From JALYYC01 sp963795805 (lineage in GTDB: Bacteria; Chloroflexota; Dormibacteria; CF-121): DNA of 64,000 bases. Shown in pieces: positions 32,549-43,852 of this stretch (the stretch's first letter is position 1; every line of letters begins with the position of its first letter). The stretch covers positions 620,001 through 684,000 of the forward strand of contig CAWCIV010000001.1 in assembly GCA_963795805.1 (NCBI GenBank), written 5' to 3'. The position numbers were made by a program, and so were the translations under genes. The notes below the pieces were generated by a model that was not told the origin of the DNA, did not search any database, and saw nothing but the letters and a program-made list of their open reading frames with translations.

Positions 32549-32833
32549 TTACTCCTGGAAGAAGTTCTCCGGGCTGATGTCGAGGAGCGGGACGTAATCG
32601 GGCAGATCCTCGGCGAACCGAACGCCGGAGACGGGGAAGATGTAGTCGAGCGGGACCTTCTGGCCGAGGGCCTGCGCCCGATCGAGGAAGGTGGTGGCCA
32701 GCAGCATGCTGCGGAAGACCGGCGTCAGGCGGTCACCCCCGGCTCGGGTCCGGTGGAGGAGGGTGACCCGATCGGGGTCACGTCCCGTCTCGGGCAGGAG
32801 CACGATGACAAAGATGCGTTCGGGCAGGCTCAC
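32549..32833 (-). CDS. Small hypothetical protein
   Basis: 94 residues from GTG at 32833 (VSLPERIFVIVLLPETGRDP). A longer frame from 32932 adds an Arg/Ser-rich stretch that overlaps the divergent SirB1-like start and is unlikely to be coding. I recognise no family; the body has RVTLLHRTRAGGDRLTPVFR, a segment LDRAQALGQKVPLDYIFPVS, and an acidic end (LLDISPENFFQE). There are no membrane segments. It is upstream of nothing on its own strand except the HD-GYP gene 54 bp further. Confidence 0.5.
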   Translation of the reverse strand: MSLPERIFVIVLLPETGRDPDRVTLLHRTRAGGDRLTPVFRSMLLATTFLDRAQALGQKVPLDYIFPVSGVRFAEDLPDYVPLLDISPENFFQE

Positions 32834-32900
32834 GGGGCCAGAATACCGGCTGCTTTGACGCAAGCTTCGCCGCCGACCGCCACTCCTAGAGAATGTGGGC

Positions 32901-33731
32901 ATGACGCCGGCCGAGGCGCGCGACGCCTTCACGCGCCTGCTCCAGGTCCCGGAGGCCGAGCTGGACCTGGCCGAGGGGGCATTACTGATCGCGGCCGAGG
33001 AGTACCCGGATCTGCGGCCCGGCGTCTACCTGAACCAGATCGCGCGGATGGCGACCGACCTCAAGCGGCGGGTCCGGACCGAGGTCGAGCCGCAGCGGGT
33101 TGTCGAGATCGCCAATGACTATTTCTTCGAGGAGCTGCACTACAAAGGCAACCGCGAAGAGTACTACGACCCACGCAACAGCTATCTCAACGATGTCATC
33201 GAGCGACGGGTCGGCATCCCGATCACGCTGGCGGTGCTCTATGTCGCGGTCGGGGAGCGGGCCGGGCTGCCGGTGCGCGGCGTTGGGATGCCCGGCCATT
33301 TCCTGATCAAGTACACGCCGGCCGCGAAGGGCGTCGAGATTTTCATCGATGCCTTCAATGCTCGGACCATGACCCGCGCCGAATGCGCGAAGATGCTGCA
33401 GGAGATGTATGGGGAGGCGGTCGAGATGCGGCCGGCACTGTTGCAGCCGGCCGCCAAGCGGCAGATCCTGGCGCGCATCCTGAATAACTTGAAGAGTCTC
33501 TACATGTCGCGCAACGACCTGCCGCGCGCACTGGCCGCGAGCGACCGGATCCTGCTGGCCGACCCGCACCTGACGTCGGAATGGCGGGACCACGGGATGC
33601 TCCAGCTGCAACTGCACCGCGATAGCGGGGCGCTCAAGGACTTCACGCGATACCTCGGCATCCGCCCGGAACCAGAGGATGCCGCTCGCGTCAAGCAATT
33701 GCGCGGCGACCTGATCAGCCGGCTCAATTGA
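32901..33731 (+). CDS. SirB1/transglutaminase-like protein with TPR tail
   Basis: 276 residues from ATG at 32901 (GTG at 32895 is an alternative). N-terminal and central parts match the SirB1 (transglutaminase-like core) family: RVVEIANDYFFEELHYKGNR, YYDPRNSYLNDVIERRVGIP, ITLAVLYVAVGERAGLPVRG and GMPGHFLIKYT. The C-terminal 80 residues are TPR-like (ILNNLKSLYMSRNDLPRALA and following). The Cys of the transglutaminase triad is replaced, as is common in this family, so a protease-like activity is not expected. In proteobacteria such proteins lie next to prmC/hemK; here the following gene, started by TTG inside its stop codon, encodes a membrane protein. Confidence 0.82.
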   Translation: MTPAEARDAFTRLLQVPEAELDLAEGALLIAAEEYPDLRPGVYLNQIARMATDLKRRVRTEVEPQRVVEIANDYFFEELHYKGNREEYYDPRNSYLNDVIERRVGIPITLAVLYVAVGERAGLPVRGVGMPGHFLIKYTPAAKGVEIFIDAFNARTMTRAECAKMLQEMYGEAVEMRPALLQPAAKRQILARILNNLKSLYMSRNDLPRALAASDRILLADPHLTSEWRDHGMLQLQLHRDSGALKDFTRYLGIRPEPEDAARVKQLRGDLISRLN

Positions 33732-34204
33732 AGCACCTCGGGCTTTCGCTTCGCGATGGCGTACTGTTCGGCCTGATCGGCGGGGCATTCGGCATCGTCA
33801 TCCTGGCGGGCGCGGTCTACATCGCGCGGGAATATCCCCTGAGCCAGTTTTCGTCGCTGACCGGCACGGTGCTCAGCTTCCTGATCTTTGGCTCGGCCGG
33901 CCGGAAGATCGCGATCGCCACGAGGAGCACAACGGTCGCCTGGCAGACCGGCGCGATCGCCGGCGGCGTCAGCGAGTTGATGCGAACCGCGGCGATCTCG
34001 CTCATCCTGAGCTTCTCGCCGGCCGGGCAGGCAGCCTTCACCCACCTCAGTGCGGCCGAGCAGCACGCCGCCTACGACCCGGTGACCCAGATCTCGAACC
34101 TGGCGATCTACCTCGGGGCCGGGATCGTCTTCGGTGGCCTGGCCGCCTGGTTGGGCGCCTGGTCGCTGCTGCGCTTCGGGCCACCTGCTTCGCCAGACGT
34201 GTAG
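33728..34204 (+). CDS. Hypothetical membrane protein
   Basis: 158 residues with four predicted membrane segments (VLFGLIGGAFGIVILAGAVY; FSSLTGTVLSFLIFGSAG; WQTGAIAGGVSELMRTAAIS; LAIYLGAGIVFGGLAAWLGA). The start is TTG at 33728, which overlaps the TGA of the SirB1-like gene (TTGA), so translation is coupled. No family recognised with confidence. Confidence 0.65.
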   Translation: MKHLGLSLRDGVLFGLIGGAFGIVILAGAVYIAREYPLSQFSSLTGTVLSFLIFGSAGRKIAIATRSTTVAWQTGAIAGGVSELMRTAAISLILSFSPAGQAAFTHLSAAEQHAAYDPVTQISNLAIYLGAGIVFGGLAAWLGAWSLLRFGPPASPDV

Positions 34205-34208
34205 GTGG

Positions 34209-35201
34209 TTACGTCACGATTGGGTGGAGTCGCCGGAGAAGCGGAACCAGTGCGAGGAACGCGACGACCAGGATTGGTGGACCTGTCCGGAAACTCTGCT
34301 GCACGTAGTACGGATTGTCCGTCGTGCGCAGCCAGTGTTGGTCGTCGATGGCAATCAACGTCAGGTGGCCTCGCCAGAGCTTTGCGTAGGTGGGCATGCC
34401 AATCAGGAACTTGTCGCGATCGGCCGGTTTCATCAGGACTGTCGATATGAAGACCGGGCCCGCGGAGGTGAATCGCATCGGGTACTGGTCGCCTGACGGA
34501 TCCGCGATGGCGTTCACAACCAGGGGCTGATACACGTAGCAAAAGTCAGTGGTTGAGGGCACGATGAAGCAGGCGCTGGTCGCCCGTTGATAGGCATGGG
34601 CGGCGCTATCAGCCCGATAGGCCTCGACCAGTGCGGTACCGCCGACGGCGAGGAAGATCGCGTCAAGAGCGAGGGCGCAGACGGTTGCGATCCGCAGCGG
34701 TCCGCCCGCGCGAGTCGGTCCGCTCGCGCCGGGGACCGGCAGGTCGAGGAAGGTTTCGAGCGTGCGCAGCTGCATGCGGGTCCAGAGGTTCCGTGAGACC
34801 TTGAAGGCGACGTCACCGTTTGTCTTGAAGACGAGATTGAGCGGTCGACCCTCTTCCGTGACCTCCGTGAGCTCCGCAAGCCGGCAGCTCTTGTAGATGC
34901 CCCAGACACTGATGGCCTCGATCTGGTCGTCGCCGACGATGAGCCGAACCCGGCGGAAACGACGCCAGCCCATCAGCAGGAGCCCGACCGCCAGCACGCC
35001 GAAGATCGAGGCGCTATTCCAGAGCAGGCTCCCGCTCGGCCGGCCAATCGCCAGCGACTCGCCAAGGGCCAGGTACCCGGTAAAGATGATGGCGAATCCC
35101 AGCACGATGAGGTCACTCCAGTTGAGGAGCGGATCAGGGCGCAGGGTGACTGTCGGCCCTGGAGTCTCCTCGGGCTGCGGTTCGGGCTGAGCGAGCGCCA
35201 T
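34209..35201 (-). CDS. Hypothetical membrane protein with PH-like cytoplasmic part
   Basis: 330 residues from ATG at 35201 (MALAQPEPQPEETPGPTVTL); frames reaching farther upstream run into the SRP RNA promoter region. It has a paired hydrophobic hairpin near the N-terminus (WSDLIVLGFAIIFTGYLALG and SASIFGVLAVGLLLMGWRRF), then a soluble strand-rich domain (RRVRLIVGDDQIEAISVWGI with YKSCRLAELTEVTEEG) resembling a bacterial PH domain. A third segment follows (IATVCALALDAIFLAVGGTA), then an outer domain of about 110 residues with paired Cys, and a final helix (GPPILVVAFLALVPLLRRLH). No family is recognised. It is convergent with the gene at 33728 and divergent from the SRP RNA. Confidence 0.6.
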   Translation of the reverse strand: MALAQPEPQPEETPGPTVTLRPDPLLNWSDLIVLGFAIIFTGYLALGESLAIGRPSGSLLWNSASIFGVLAVGLLLMGWRRFRRVRLIVGDDQIEAISVWGIYKSCRLAELTEVTEEGRPLNLVFKTNGDVAFKVSRNLWTRMQLRTLETFLDLPVPGASGPTRAGGPLRIATVCALALDAIFLAVGGTALVEAYRADSAAHAYQRATSACFIVPSTTDFCYVYQPLVVNAIADPSGDQYPMRFTSAGPVFISTVLMKPADRDKFLIGMPTYAKLWRGHLTLIAIDDQHWLRTTDNPYYVQQSFRTGPPILVVAFLALVPLLRRLHPIVT

Positions 35202-35257
35202 GCAGCTACAACGGGGGCGGCCGCCCCGCCTTTGGCGGCCAAGTAAGATAGTCCGGA

Positions 35258-35515
35258 TCGCGCTAGACGGGGAGTTAGCGGTGCCCTGTACCCGCAATCC
35301 GCTACAGCGGGGTTGAATTCCCCTCTGCGGGGTGCGCTATCCGGAGTCGTGCGTGGTGTGACTGCGTTGATGGCCTGGTCCTGCGCGACCTGGTTCCGTG
35401 AACCCTGTCAGGTCCGGAAGGAAGCAGCAGTAAGCGGGGTGCCGGGGGCGCCGCAGCCAACCGGGCTTGAGTGGTCCACGATGTGCGCCCGGGCAGCGTT
35501 ACAACAAAGAGGGGT
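35258..35515 (+). ncRNA. ffs: Signal recognition particle RNA, large bacterial type
   Basis: The helix-8 apical loop is unmistakable: GTCAGGTCCGGAAGGAAGCA at 35407-35426, where Ffh binds, followed by the closing GCAGTAAGC. About 150 nt upstream is the Alu domain of Gram-positive-type SRP RNA: GGGGAGTTAGCGGTGCCCTG, ACCCGCAATCCGCT and GGGTTGAATTCCCC. So this is the long (about 260 nt) form rather than the 110-nt proteobacterial 4.5S RNA. The ends are estimates from where pairing of the outer strands runs out. The gene stands alone between the membrane-protein gene on the minus strand and the WYL-like gene, and fills the otherwise gene-free 35202-35525. Confidence 0.93.
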
Positions 35516-35525
35516 GCGCGGTCAC

Positions 35526-35852
35526 CTAAGGCTTGTCGCGTACTTCGAGATCGAGTTGGTTGAAGGTGCAGGTATTGAGACGAGTGTGGTCGGGTGCCGT
35601 ATGCCACGCGCCGTCACGGACGGAGATGTGATGCATCTCGTCGATCAGGATGCAGCGCCAGTTATCGGGTGAGCCCGGAGGACCAATGCCGCTGGCGCTC
35701 CCGCCCCCAAACTGATAGAAGAGGGCCTGGCGCTCGTGGCGCCTGCTCACACCGATCGCATGAGGACACATCTCGCGCTCAAATCCGCGGTAGGTGGCGA
35801 GCACCTGCTGCCGCTTCTCGATCGCCTCGCGGATCAGGGTGTAGTTGTCCAT
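35526..35852 (-). CDS. Small WYL-like domain protein
   Basis: 108 residues from ATG at 35852. The sequence LIREAIEKRQQVLATYRGFE with REMCPHAIGVSRRHERQALF resembles the start of WYL ligand-binding domains (I-x-x-A-I-x-x-x-x-x-v-x-x-x-Y), and the remainder (NWRCILIDEMHHISVRDGAW and a His/Asn-rich NHTRLNTC-like end) resembles stand-alone relatives. No DNA-binding part is present, so it is not a complete WYL transcription factor. It lies 2 bp after the membrane-anchored gene at 35855-36241 and is translated with it. Confidence in the family is moderate. Confidence 0.65.
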   Translation of the reverse strand: MDNYTLIREAIEKRQQVLATYRGFEREMCPHAIGVSRRHERQALFYQFGGGSASGIGPPGSPDNWRCILIDEMHHISVRDGAWHTAPDHTRLNTCTFNQLDLEVRDKP

Positions 35853-35854
35853 CG

Positions 35855-36241
35855 TCAGTGCGCAGGGTTTGGATACTCGAACTGCGATGCGATCCAATCT
35901 CCAGTGTAGTAATCGATCGCGACCCATTCCGAGCTGCTTACGCAGTTTCCGGAGCAAGCGATTTCCCAATGGCCGCTGAATGTGACCAGCCAGGTCCATT
36001 TGTGCACGGGGAGCCCGAATCCGGTATCGAAGTTTTGCCTGACCTCGGTGGAGAGGACGCTGGTCGCGGCCGTACTGACGTGGGTACGGGCGATACGAAC
36101 GGCATTGTCCTGGGACAGCCCGCGCCCAGGACTCTGACTCAGTAGGACAACCACCACGATCGCGGCGATCGCGAGGACCCCGGTCACGGCGCTGATGAGG
36201 ATGAGACGCCGGGAGCGGTCGGCCGCCAGGGATGGCGTCAT
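35855..36241 (-). CDS. Membrane-anchored small PepSY-like protein
   Basis: 128 residues: cytoplasmic N-terminus (MTPSLAADRSRRL), one membrane helix (ILISAVTGVLAIAAIVVVVL) and an outer domain of about 90 residues starting DNAVRIARTHVSTAATSVLS, with WTWLVTFSGHWEIAC and WVAIDYYTGDWIAS. The A-x-x-I-A ... W-x-V-x-F ... V-D-Y-x-T-G pattern resembles PepSY domains. Function unknown; it is divergent from the ECF sigma gene at 36319 with about 77 bp between, so the two may share a control region. Confidence 0.62.
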   Translation of the reverse strand: MTPSLAADRSRRLILISAVTGVLAIAAIVVVVLLSQSPGRGLSQDNAVRIARTHVSTAATSVLSTEVRQNFDTGFGLPVHKWTWLVTFSGHWEIACSGNCVSSSEWVAIDYYTGDWIASQFEYPNPAH

Positions 36242-36318
36242 GGTCTTGGGCGAGTAACGATCCTACGCCGGGCCGTCTTGCCTGTAAACCAAAAGCACGC
36301 CCAGCCACACTAGGGTGT

Positions 36319-36813
36319 ATGCAGATGGCTTCGGAGGCGATCTTGAGCGACCAGGACGCGTTCGAGCAGGCCGTACGAGCCGAGAGCCGGCCACTCTACG
36401 GCCTGGCGGTCTCGATCCTCCGGAACAGCCCGGAAGCGGAAGACGCGGTCCAGCAAACCATGGAGCTGGCCTGGCGATCCTGGAACACGCTGCGTGATCC
36501 CAGCCGCCGCGCCGCGTGGCTGAAGACCATCTGTGTCCGGCAGTGCTTCGGGATCCGGCGCCGGCGCTTTGGGCTCCTGCCCCTGTCGGAGGAGGAGCGC
36601 GACGAGCGGCCGTCGATCGCCAGCGATCCGGATCTCGACCGAGCCTTCGCACGCCTCTCGCTTCGCCAGCGGGCCGTCATCCGGCTTCACTATCGCGACG
36701 GCTACACCCTCGACGAATGCGCCGCGCTGATGGGGTGCCGGCCTGGCACCGCCCGATCGCAACTCAACCGTGCACTAACAAAACTTCGTCAGGAGCTTTC
36801 CCATGTTGAATAA
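36319..36813 (+). CDS. ECF-type RNA polymerase sigma factor
   Basis: 164 residues from ATG at 36319. Region 2 is AFEQAVRAESRPLYGLAVSI and the SPEAEDAVQQTMELAWRSWN motif; region 4 is LSLRQRAVIRLHYRDGYTLD followed by CAALMGCRPGTARSQLNRAL (helix-turn-helix). Layout and length are those of group IV (SigM/SigE-like) factors. Its last 11 bp overlap the start of a single-pass protein whose short cytoplasmic part sits where an anti-sigma domain would be. That protein probably controls its release. Confidence 0.9.
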   Translation: MQMASEAILSDQDAFEQAVRAESRPLYGLAVSILRNSPEAEDAVQQTMELAWRSWNTLRDPSRRAAWLKTICVRQCFGIRRRRFGLLPLSEEERDERPSIASDPDLDRAFARLSLRQRAVIRLHYRDGYTLDECAALMGCRPGTARSQLNRALTKLRQELSHVE

Positions 36814-38233
36814 AGAACCGATCGAGCCTCGGCTGCAGCGTTACCTCGCGGAGGTCGATCACCAGGTCCCGCCGGTCGGGATGGAGCAGCGGATCCTCCG
36901 GCTGACCACCCAGGCGCACGAGCCGGCGCGGCGCGGCTCGTTGTCTCGGCAACTTCTGGCCGCGGCAGCCGTGGCGATCTTTGCCGGTACCCTGGCTACC
37001 GGCGTTGCGCTCCGCAATCATGCCTTTGGCAATCCCGTGCCAGCCTCGCAGCCGAGTTCCAGCATGCATGCCATCTCAATCGGGACAGATGGCGGTGGCG
37101 ATTGGGTCGTGAGCCGGTCGCTAGATCTAGGCCGGTCGCCCAAGCCAACGACGAATGTGCTGTACCACACGAGTGATGGCGGACAGACCTGGCAGGACCG
37201 GCTCCAGTTCACAGGCATCTACGACGGGATGAGCTGGAGTGCCGATAAGCGGCAAGGGGTCGTCTGGACGTTTGATATGACGAGGCCATGCGGTGCGGCG
37301 ACCACCTGCTTGAAGCCGAGCAACCAGGTGCTGACAGTCTTTGCGACCACCGATGGTGGGTCTCACTGGACACAGCAGCCATCGCGGCTATTTGGCATGT
37401 CGTCACAGACGTACTTCCGAGGAGTGACCGGCTGGGTTGTGAGCTCTGGCGAAATCGCCATGGGCCAGTCGGTACCGGAACAATGGGCGCTCTATCGGAC
37501 TGACGATGCGGGTGCAACCTGGGCCAAGGTCGGACAGATCCCCTTCAACGGTTCCCTTGGTGGGGTAGGCGTATTCGGCCATACGTCCGGAGTCGGCGAG
37601 ACCAACCTTGAATTCCTCACCAAAAAACACGGCTGGTACTCAGCCGGCACCGTCGTCGCAGCCGGCGCCTCAGGTCTGGTGGAAACCAATGACGGTGGCA
37701 GCACCTGGAACGCCGTGAGCGTTGTCAGGCCCACGGGCACGGACGGCAAGGCTATGGTGTACGGCTATCCGGTGTTGCTCAGCGACGGAACCGTCCTCCT
37801 GCCTGTCTTTTTCGGAACGCTCTCGAGCGATGGGAACAGCTACAACGTCGAACGTCAGTACATCTACACCAGCGCGGACGGTGGTCAAACCTGGGCGAAC
37901 CCACGCGCACTCGAGTCGAACGGCATCCGGCCGACCGGTAACCAATGGCAGAACTTCTATCTCGACGCCAATCACTGGTGGTTCACGACGACCAACCAGC
38001 GCAGCTCAGGTGAGCCGGTCCCGCAGGCCGGCCCGGGTGTGGCGCGGACCTTTGATGGCGGCAAGACGTGGCAGGTCTTCAGTGCCAAGAACTCGCCGAT
38101 CATCTTGCAGATGACGTTCACAGACGCCAACAACGGCTGGGCCTTCGCGATCGCGGGACCAAACGATACAACCAATGAACTTCTACGCACGATCGACGGA
38201 GGTGCCCATTGGCGCCAGGTGCAGGTGCCTTAG
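36803..38233 (+). CDS. Single-pass protein with extracellular Asp-box propeller, putative anti-sigma partner
   Basis: 476 residues. Cytoplasmic part of about 50 residues (RLQRYLAEVDHQVPPVGMEQ RI region), one helix (LLAAAAVAIFAGTLATGVAL, about residues 50-70), then a large outer part. The latter has at least five Asp-box/Ycf48-like blades: YHTSDGGQTWQDRL, FATTDGGSHWTQQP, YRTDDAGATWAKVG, VETNDGGSTWNAVS, YTSADGGQTWANPR, RTFDGGKTWQVF and RTIDGGAHWRQV. The gene overlaps the ECF sigma gene by 11 bp, and the N-terminal part is the right size for a short anti-sigma domain, although no zinc-binding HxxxCxxC motif is present. I infer a transmembrane sensor that binds an extracellular ligand and controls the sigma factor. 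Confidence 0.75.
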   Translation: MLNKEPIEPRLQRYLAEVDHQVPPVGMEQRILRLTTQAHEPARRGSLSRQLLAAAAVAIFAGTLATGVALRNHAFGNPVPASQPSSSMHAISIGTDGGGDWVVSRSLDLGRSPKPTTNVLYHTSDGGQTWQDRLQFTGIYDGMSWSADKRQGVVWTFDMTRPCGAATTCLKPSNQVLTVFATTDGGSHWTQQPSRLFGMSSQTYFRGVTGWVVSSGEIAMGQSVPEQWALYRTDDAGATWAKVGQIPFNGSLGGVGVFGHTSGVGETNLEFLTKKHGWYSAGTVVAAGASGLVETNDGGSTWNAVSVVRPTGTDGKAMVYGYPVLLSDGTVLLPVFFGTLSSDGNSYNVERQYIYTSADGGQTWANPRALESNGIRPTGNQWQNFYLDANHWWFTTTNQRSSGEPVPQAGPGVARTFDGGKTWQVFSAKNSPIILQMTFTDANNGWAFAIAGPNDTTNELLRTIDGGAHWRQVQVP

Positions 38234-38291
38234 CAGGTAGGTGGGTCAGGCGGCGCGGCGGCGAGGGGCAGGCTGCAGGGTACCGCGAAAG

Positions 38292-38524
38292 ATGGTGGCG
38301 GCGACCTTGAAGAAAATCGCCGCCAGCGGCAAGGTGCCCTTGAGCCCGGAGGAGCTCGCCGATATCATTGCGACAGAGGCGATGACGGAAATTGGCGCAG
38401 ACGGGATGGGGAGTCGGAAATCGCCCATGTCGTTTTCAAGGTCTTCGTGAAATCGACCGAGAAGTCTGAGGAACCGGCGAAGGCGGGAGCGAAGGGCGCC
38501 GCCGAGGAGGGCGCTTTCCGATAG
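38292..38524 (+). CDS. Small hypothetical protein, apparent frameshift near 38408
   Basis: From ATG at 38292 the frame reads MVAATLKKIAASGKVPLSPE and ELADIIATEAMTEIGADG, then loses sense and stops at about 38450. One frame over, the sequence continues as ESEIAHVVFKVFVKSTEKSE with a Lys/Ala-rich tail and a TAG at 38522-38524. Dropping one G from the GGG before ATGGGG (about 38408-38415) gives one protein of about 76 residues. No family is recognised. It may be a real small gene with a sequencing indel, or degraded. Confidence 0.4.
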
Positions 38525-38547
38525 GGCCGGCGGCTAAGCTTCGCCGC

Positions 38548-39705
38548 GTGCGTCCTCGGCAACCCGATCCACAAATACCGCAGTACGGTGAAAGGTCACT
38601 GGCGGATTTGTTGCCGGCAATATTTAGGGTCGAGAAGGGGAGAGAGATTCCAATTCTCGGGATCGAACCAGCGGCGCGGGTTTGCCTGCTGCTCATCGAT
38701 GGGCTCGGGTGGGAGCTGCTCCGTACCAATCGGGAGACCGCACCGTTTCTTCACTCGCTGGCGCAGGAGCCCGTGACGGCCGGCTTCCCGGCAACAACGG
38801 TGGCGAGCATCAGCTCGCTCGCGACCGGCTTGCCACCGGGGCAACACGGGCTGGTTGGGTACACGATGGCCATCCCGGGTCAGACACGCGCCCTCAATGT
38901 GCTGACCTGGTCGCTCTACGGCATCGGACCGCGCGTCAGCCTTCTCGACCAGTTCGTTCCGGAGCAGGTGCAACCGGAATTGACCATGACGGAGCGCGCC
39001 ATGCAGCGCGGGATTCGCGTGACACGCATCGGGCCGCCCGTTCACGACGGCTCGGGTCTGACTAGGGCCGTGTGGCGCGGGGGACAGTTTCGGGCGGCGG
39101 AAACGCTGGAGGGGGTCATGGCGACGGCCCTGGGCGCGCTCAGCGCCACTCCGAGTTTCGTCTACGCGTACCATCCGCGGCTGGACACGGCCGGCCATGT
39201 CTACGGCGTCGCGTCACAGGAATGGCGCGACGAACTCGCCTCGATCGACCGGAGCGTGCGGGCGTTCGCCGATCGCCTTCCGCCCGGCAGCCTCCTCGTG
39301 GTTACGGGAGACCATGGGATGGTCGACCTTTCGGTCGACCAGCGCCTGGATGTGGCCGACCACCCAGAGTTACGGGCGGGTGTTCGACTCCTGGCGGGCG
39401 AGGCGCGGGCGCGCTATGTCTACACGCAACCGGGTGCCCATGCCGATGTCCTTGCTACCTGGAGAGGGACGCTTAGCGACCGGATGTGGATCTGGACGCG
39501 CGAAGAGGCGATCGCAACCGGCGCCTTCGGACCAGTCATCGGACCGAACGCCGCCGAGCGGATTGGGGATATCGTCGCGGCCGCCTACGCGCCGGTCGGC
39601 ATTGTTGAGCGCGAGGTCGATCCCGCCCAGACCCGGCTGATGGGGCACCATGGATCATTCACGGCAGCTGAGCAACTGGTGCCCCTTCTGCTCTTTCGGC
39701 GGTAA
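38548..39705 (+). CDS. Alkaline-phosphatase-fold phosphodiesterase/nucleotide pyrophosphatase
   Basis: 385 residues from GTG at 38548. Type I phosphodiesterase/nucleotide pyrophosphatase family. Seen metal and nucleophile sites: VCLLLIDGLGWELL (Asp), TAGFPATTVASISSLATGLP (Thr nucleophile in P-A-T-T), YHPRLDTAGHVYG (Asp and His), TGDHGMVDLS (Asp-His), and LMGHHGSFTAAEQLV (His) near the end. This is the full two-metal set. No signal peptide, so it is likely cytoplasmic. Substrates in the family include nucleotide sugars, phosphodiesters and phosphonoacetate; none can be chosen. It ends one base before the convergent histidine kinase gene. Confidence 0.85.
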   Translation: MRPRQPDPQIPQYGERSLADLLPAIFRVEKGREIPILGIEPAARVCLLLIDGLGWELLRTNRETAPFLHSLAQEPVTAGFPATTVASISSLATGLPPGQHGLVGYTMAIPGQTRALNVLTWSLYGIGPRVSLLDQFVPEQVQPELTMTERAMQRGIRVTRIGPPVHDGSGLTRAVWRGGQFRAAETLEGVMATALGALSATPSFVYAYHPRLDTAGHVYGVASQEWRDELASIDRSVRAFADRLPPGSLLVVTGDHGMVDLSVDQRLDVADHPELRAGVRLLAGEARARYVYTQPGAHADVLATWRGTLSDRMWIWTREEAIATGAFGPVIGPNAAERIGDIVAAAYAPVGIVEREVDPAQTRLMGHHGSFTAAEQLVPLLLFRR

Positions 39706-43026
<3,321 letters not shown>

Positions 43027-43144
43027 GGCCTACGGTATACGGGAATCTGTCGTGAAAGTCAACCAAAACAGGATACCGGACCCGCTCCTTCATCGGTCCA
43101 GTTTACGGTGCGATTCGAAGGGCAGAGGCTGGTCGCGTGAGCCT

Positions 43145-43663
43145 CTAACTTTTGCTAGCGGTACCGACTGGCTGCAGGGCAACCTCGTTTAGCCGGCCGC
43201 TGTGGACGTCGAAGACGAAGCCGCGGATCTTGTCCTTTTTGGGGATGAACGGGCTTGACTTGATCCGTCCGACGGAGGAGCGGATGTCCTTCTGGAGATC
43301 AGAAAACGCGTCGAACGCGAACCCCGGCCGGATGCCGGTCTCGTCTTCGATCTTGGACCGCAGCTCGTCGTCCTTGAAGGTCAGCATGCCGCAATCCGTG
43401 TGATGAATGAGGATGATCTCTTCCGTCCCAAGCAGTCGCTGCGAGATCGTGAGCGAGCGGATCACATCCTGGGTGACGACCCCGCCGGCATTGCGGATGA
43501 TGTGGGCGTCGCCCTCGTTGAGGCCAAGGACCTTCGCGGGGTCTAGTCGAGCGTCCATACAGGCGACGACCGCCACCTTCTTCGCCGGTGGCATCGGATG
43601 GCCGCCCTTGAACGAGTTGGCATAGCTCTCGTTGTTCTTCAGCAGCTCATCAGTTGCGCTCAT
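43145..43663 (-). CDS. Beta-class carbonic anhydrase
   Basis: 172 residues from ATG at 43663, which follows an AGGAGG ribosome-binding site. Interconverts CO2 and bicarbonate. Zinc ligands and dyad: Cys35, Asp37 and Arg39 in VVACMDARLDP, and His88 with Cys91 in ILIHHTDCGM. The size and the RNAGGVVTQDVIRSLTISQR segment match the short beta-CA clade of Mycobacterium Rv1284 type. It is a single gene upstream of the poly-HAMP kinase on the same strand (118 bp apart). Confidence 0.92.
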   Translation of the reverse strand: MSATDELLKNNESYANSFKGGHPMPPAKKVAVVACMDARLDPAKVLGLNEGDAHIIRNAGGVVTQDVIRSLTISQRLLGTEEIILIHHTDCGMLTFKDDELRSKIEDETGIRPGFAFDAFSDLQKDIRSSVGRIKSSPFIPKKDKIRGFVFDVHSGRLNEVALQPVGTASKS

Positions 43664-43706
43664 GGAAATCCTCCTCAGGAATACGTCGACGCTAACAAAA
43701 CAGGCA

Positions 43707-43806
43707 GGTGTCAGAGTGCGCGCGGACATCGAGCCGACGTGCAACGTCGGAAATCGACCGCGCGGCGCCGCGTCAAATTTGAAGTCGCCATTGAGTTCCT
43801 GACACC
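43707..43806. repeat. 100-bp element with 8-bp terminal inverted repeats, possibly a MITE remnant
   Basis: GGTGTCAG at 43707-43714 and CTGACACC at 43799-43806 are perfect inverted repeats bounding a 100-bp gene-free stretch between the carbonic anhydrase and a membrane-protein gene. The interior holds CGCGCGGCGCCGCG, a self-complementary run. I see no clear target duplication at the ends. It could be a miniature transposable element or a chance pair. Confidence 0.3.
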
Positions 43807-43852
43807 ATAGCAGGCTGTCTGGGCTAGGCTTGAGGCGAGGGATAAGCCTTCA

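Noticed and set aside
36232..36318. Longer sigma factor starting at 36232
   Set aside because: The added residues are Trp/Ser/Pro-rich, overlap the divergent gene's start and do not match sigma region 1 or 2; ATG at 36319 fits the family length.
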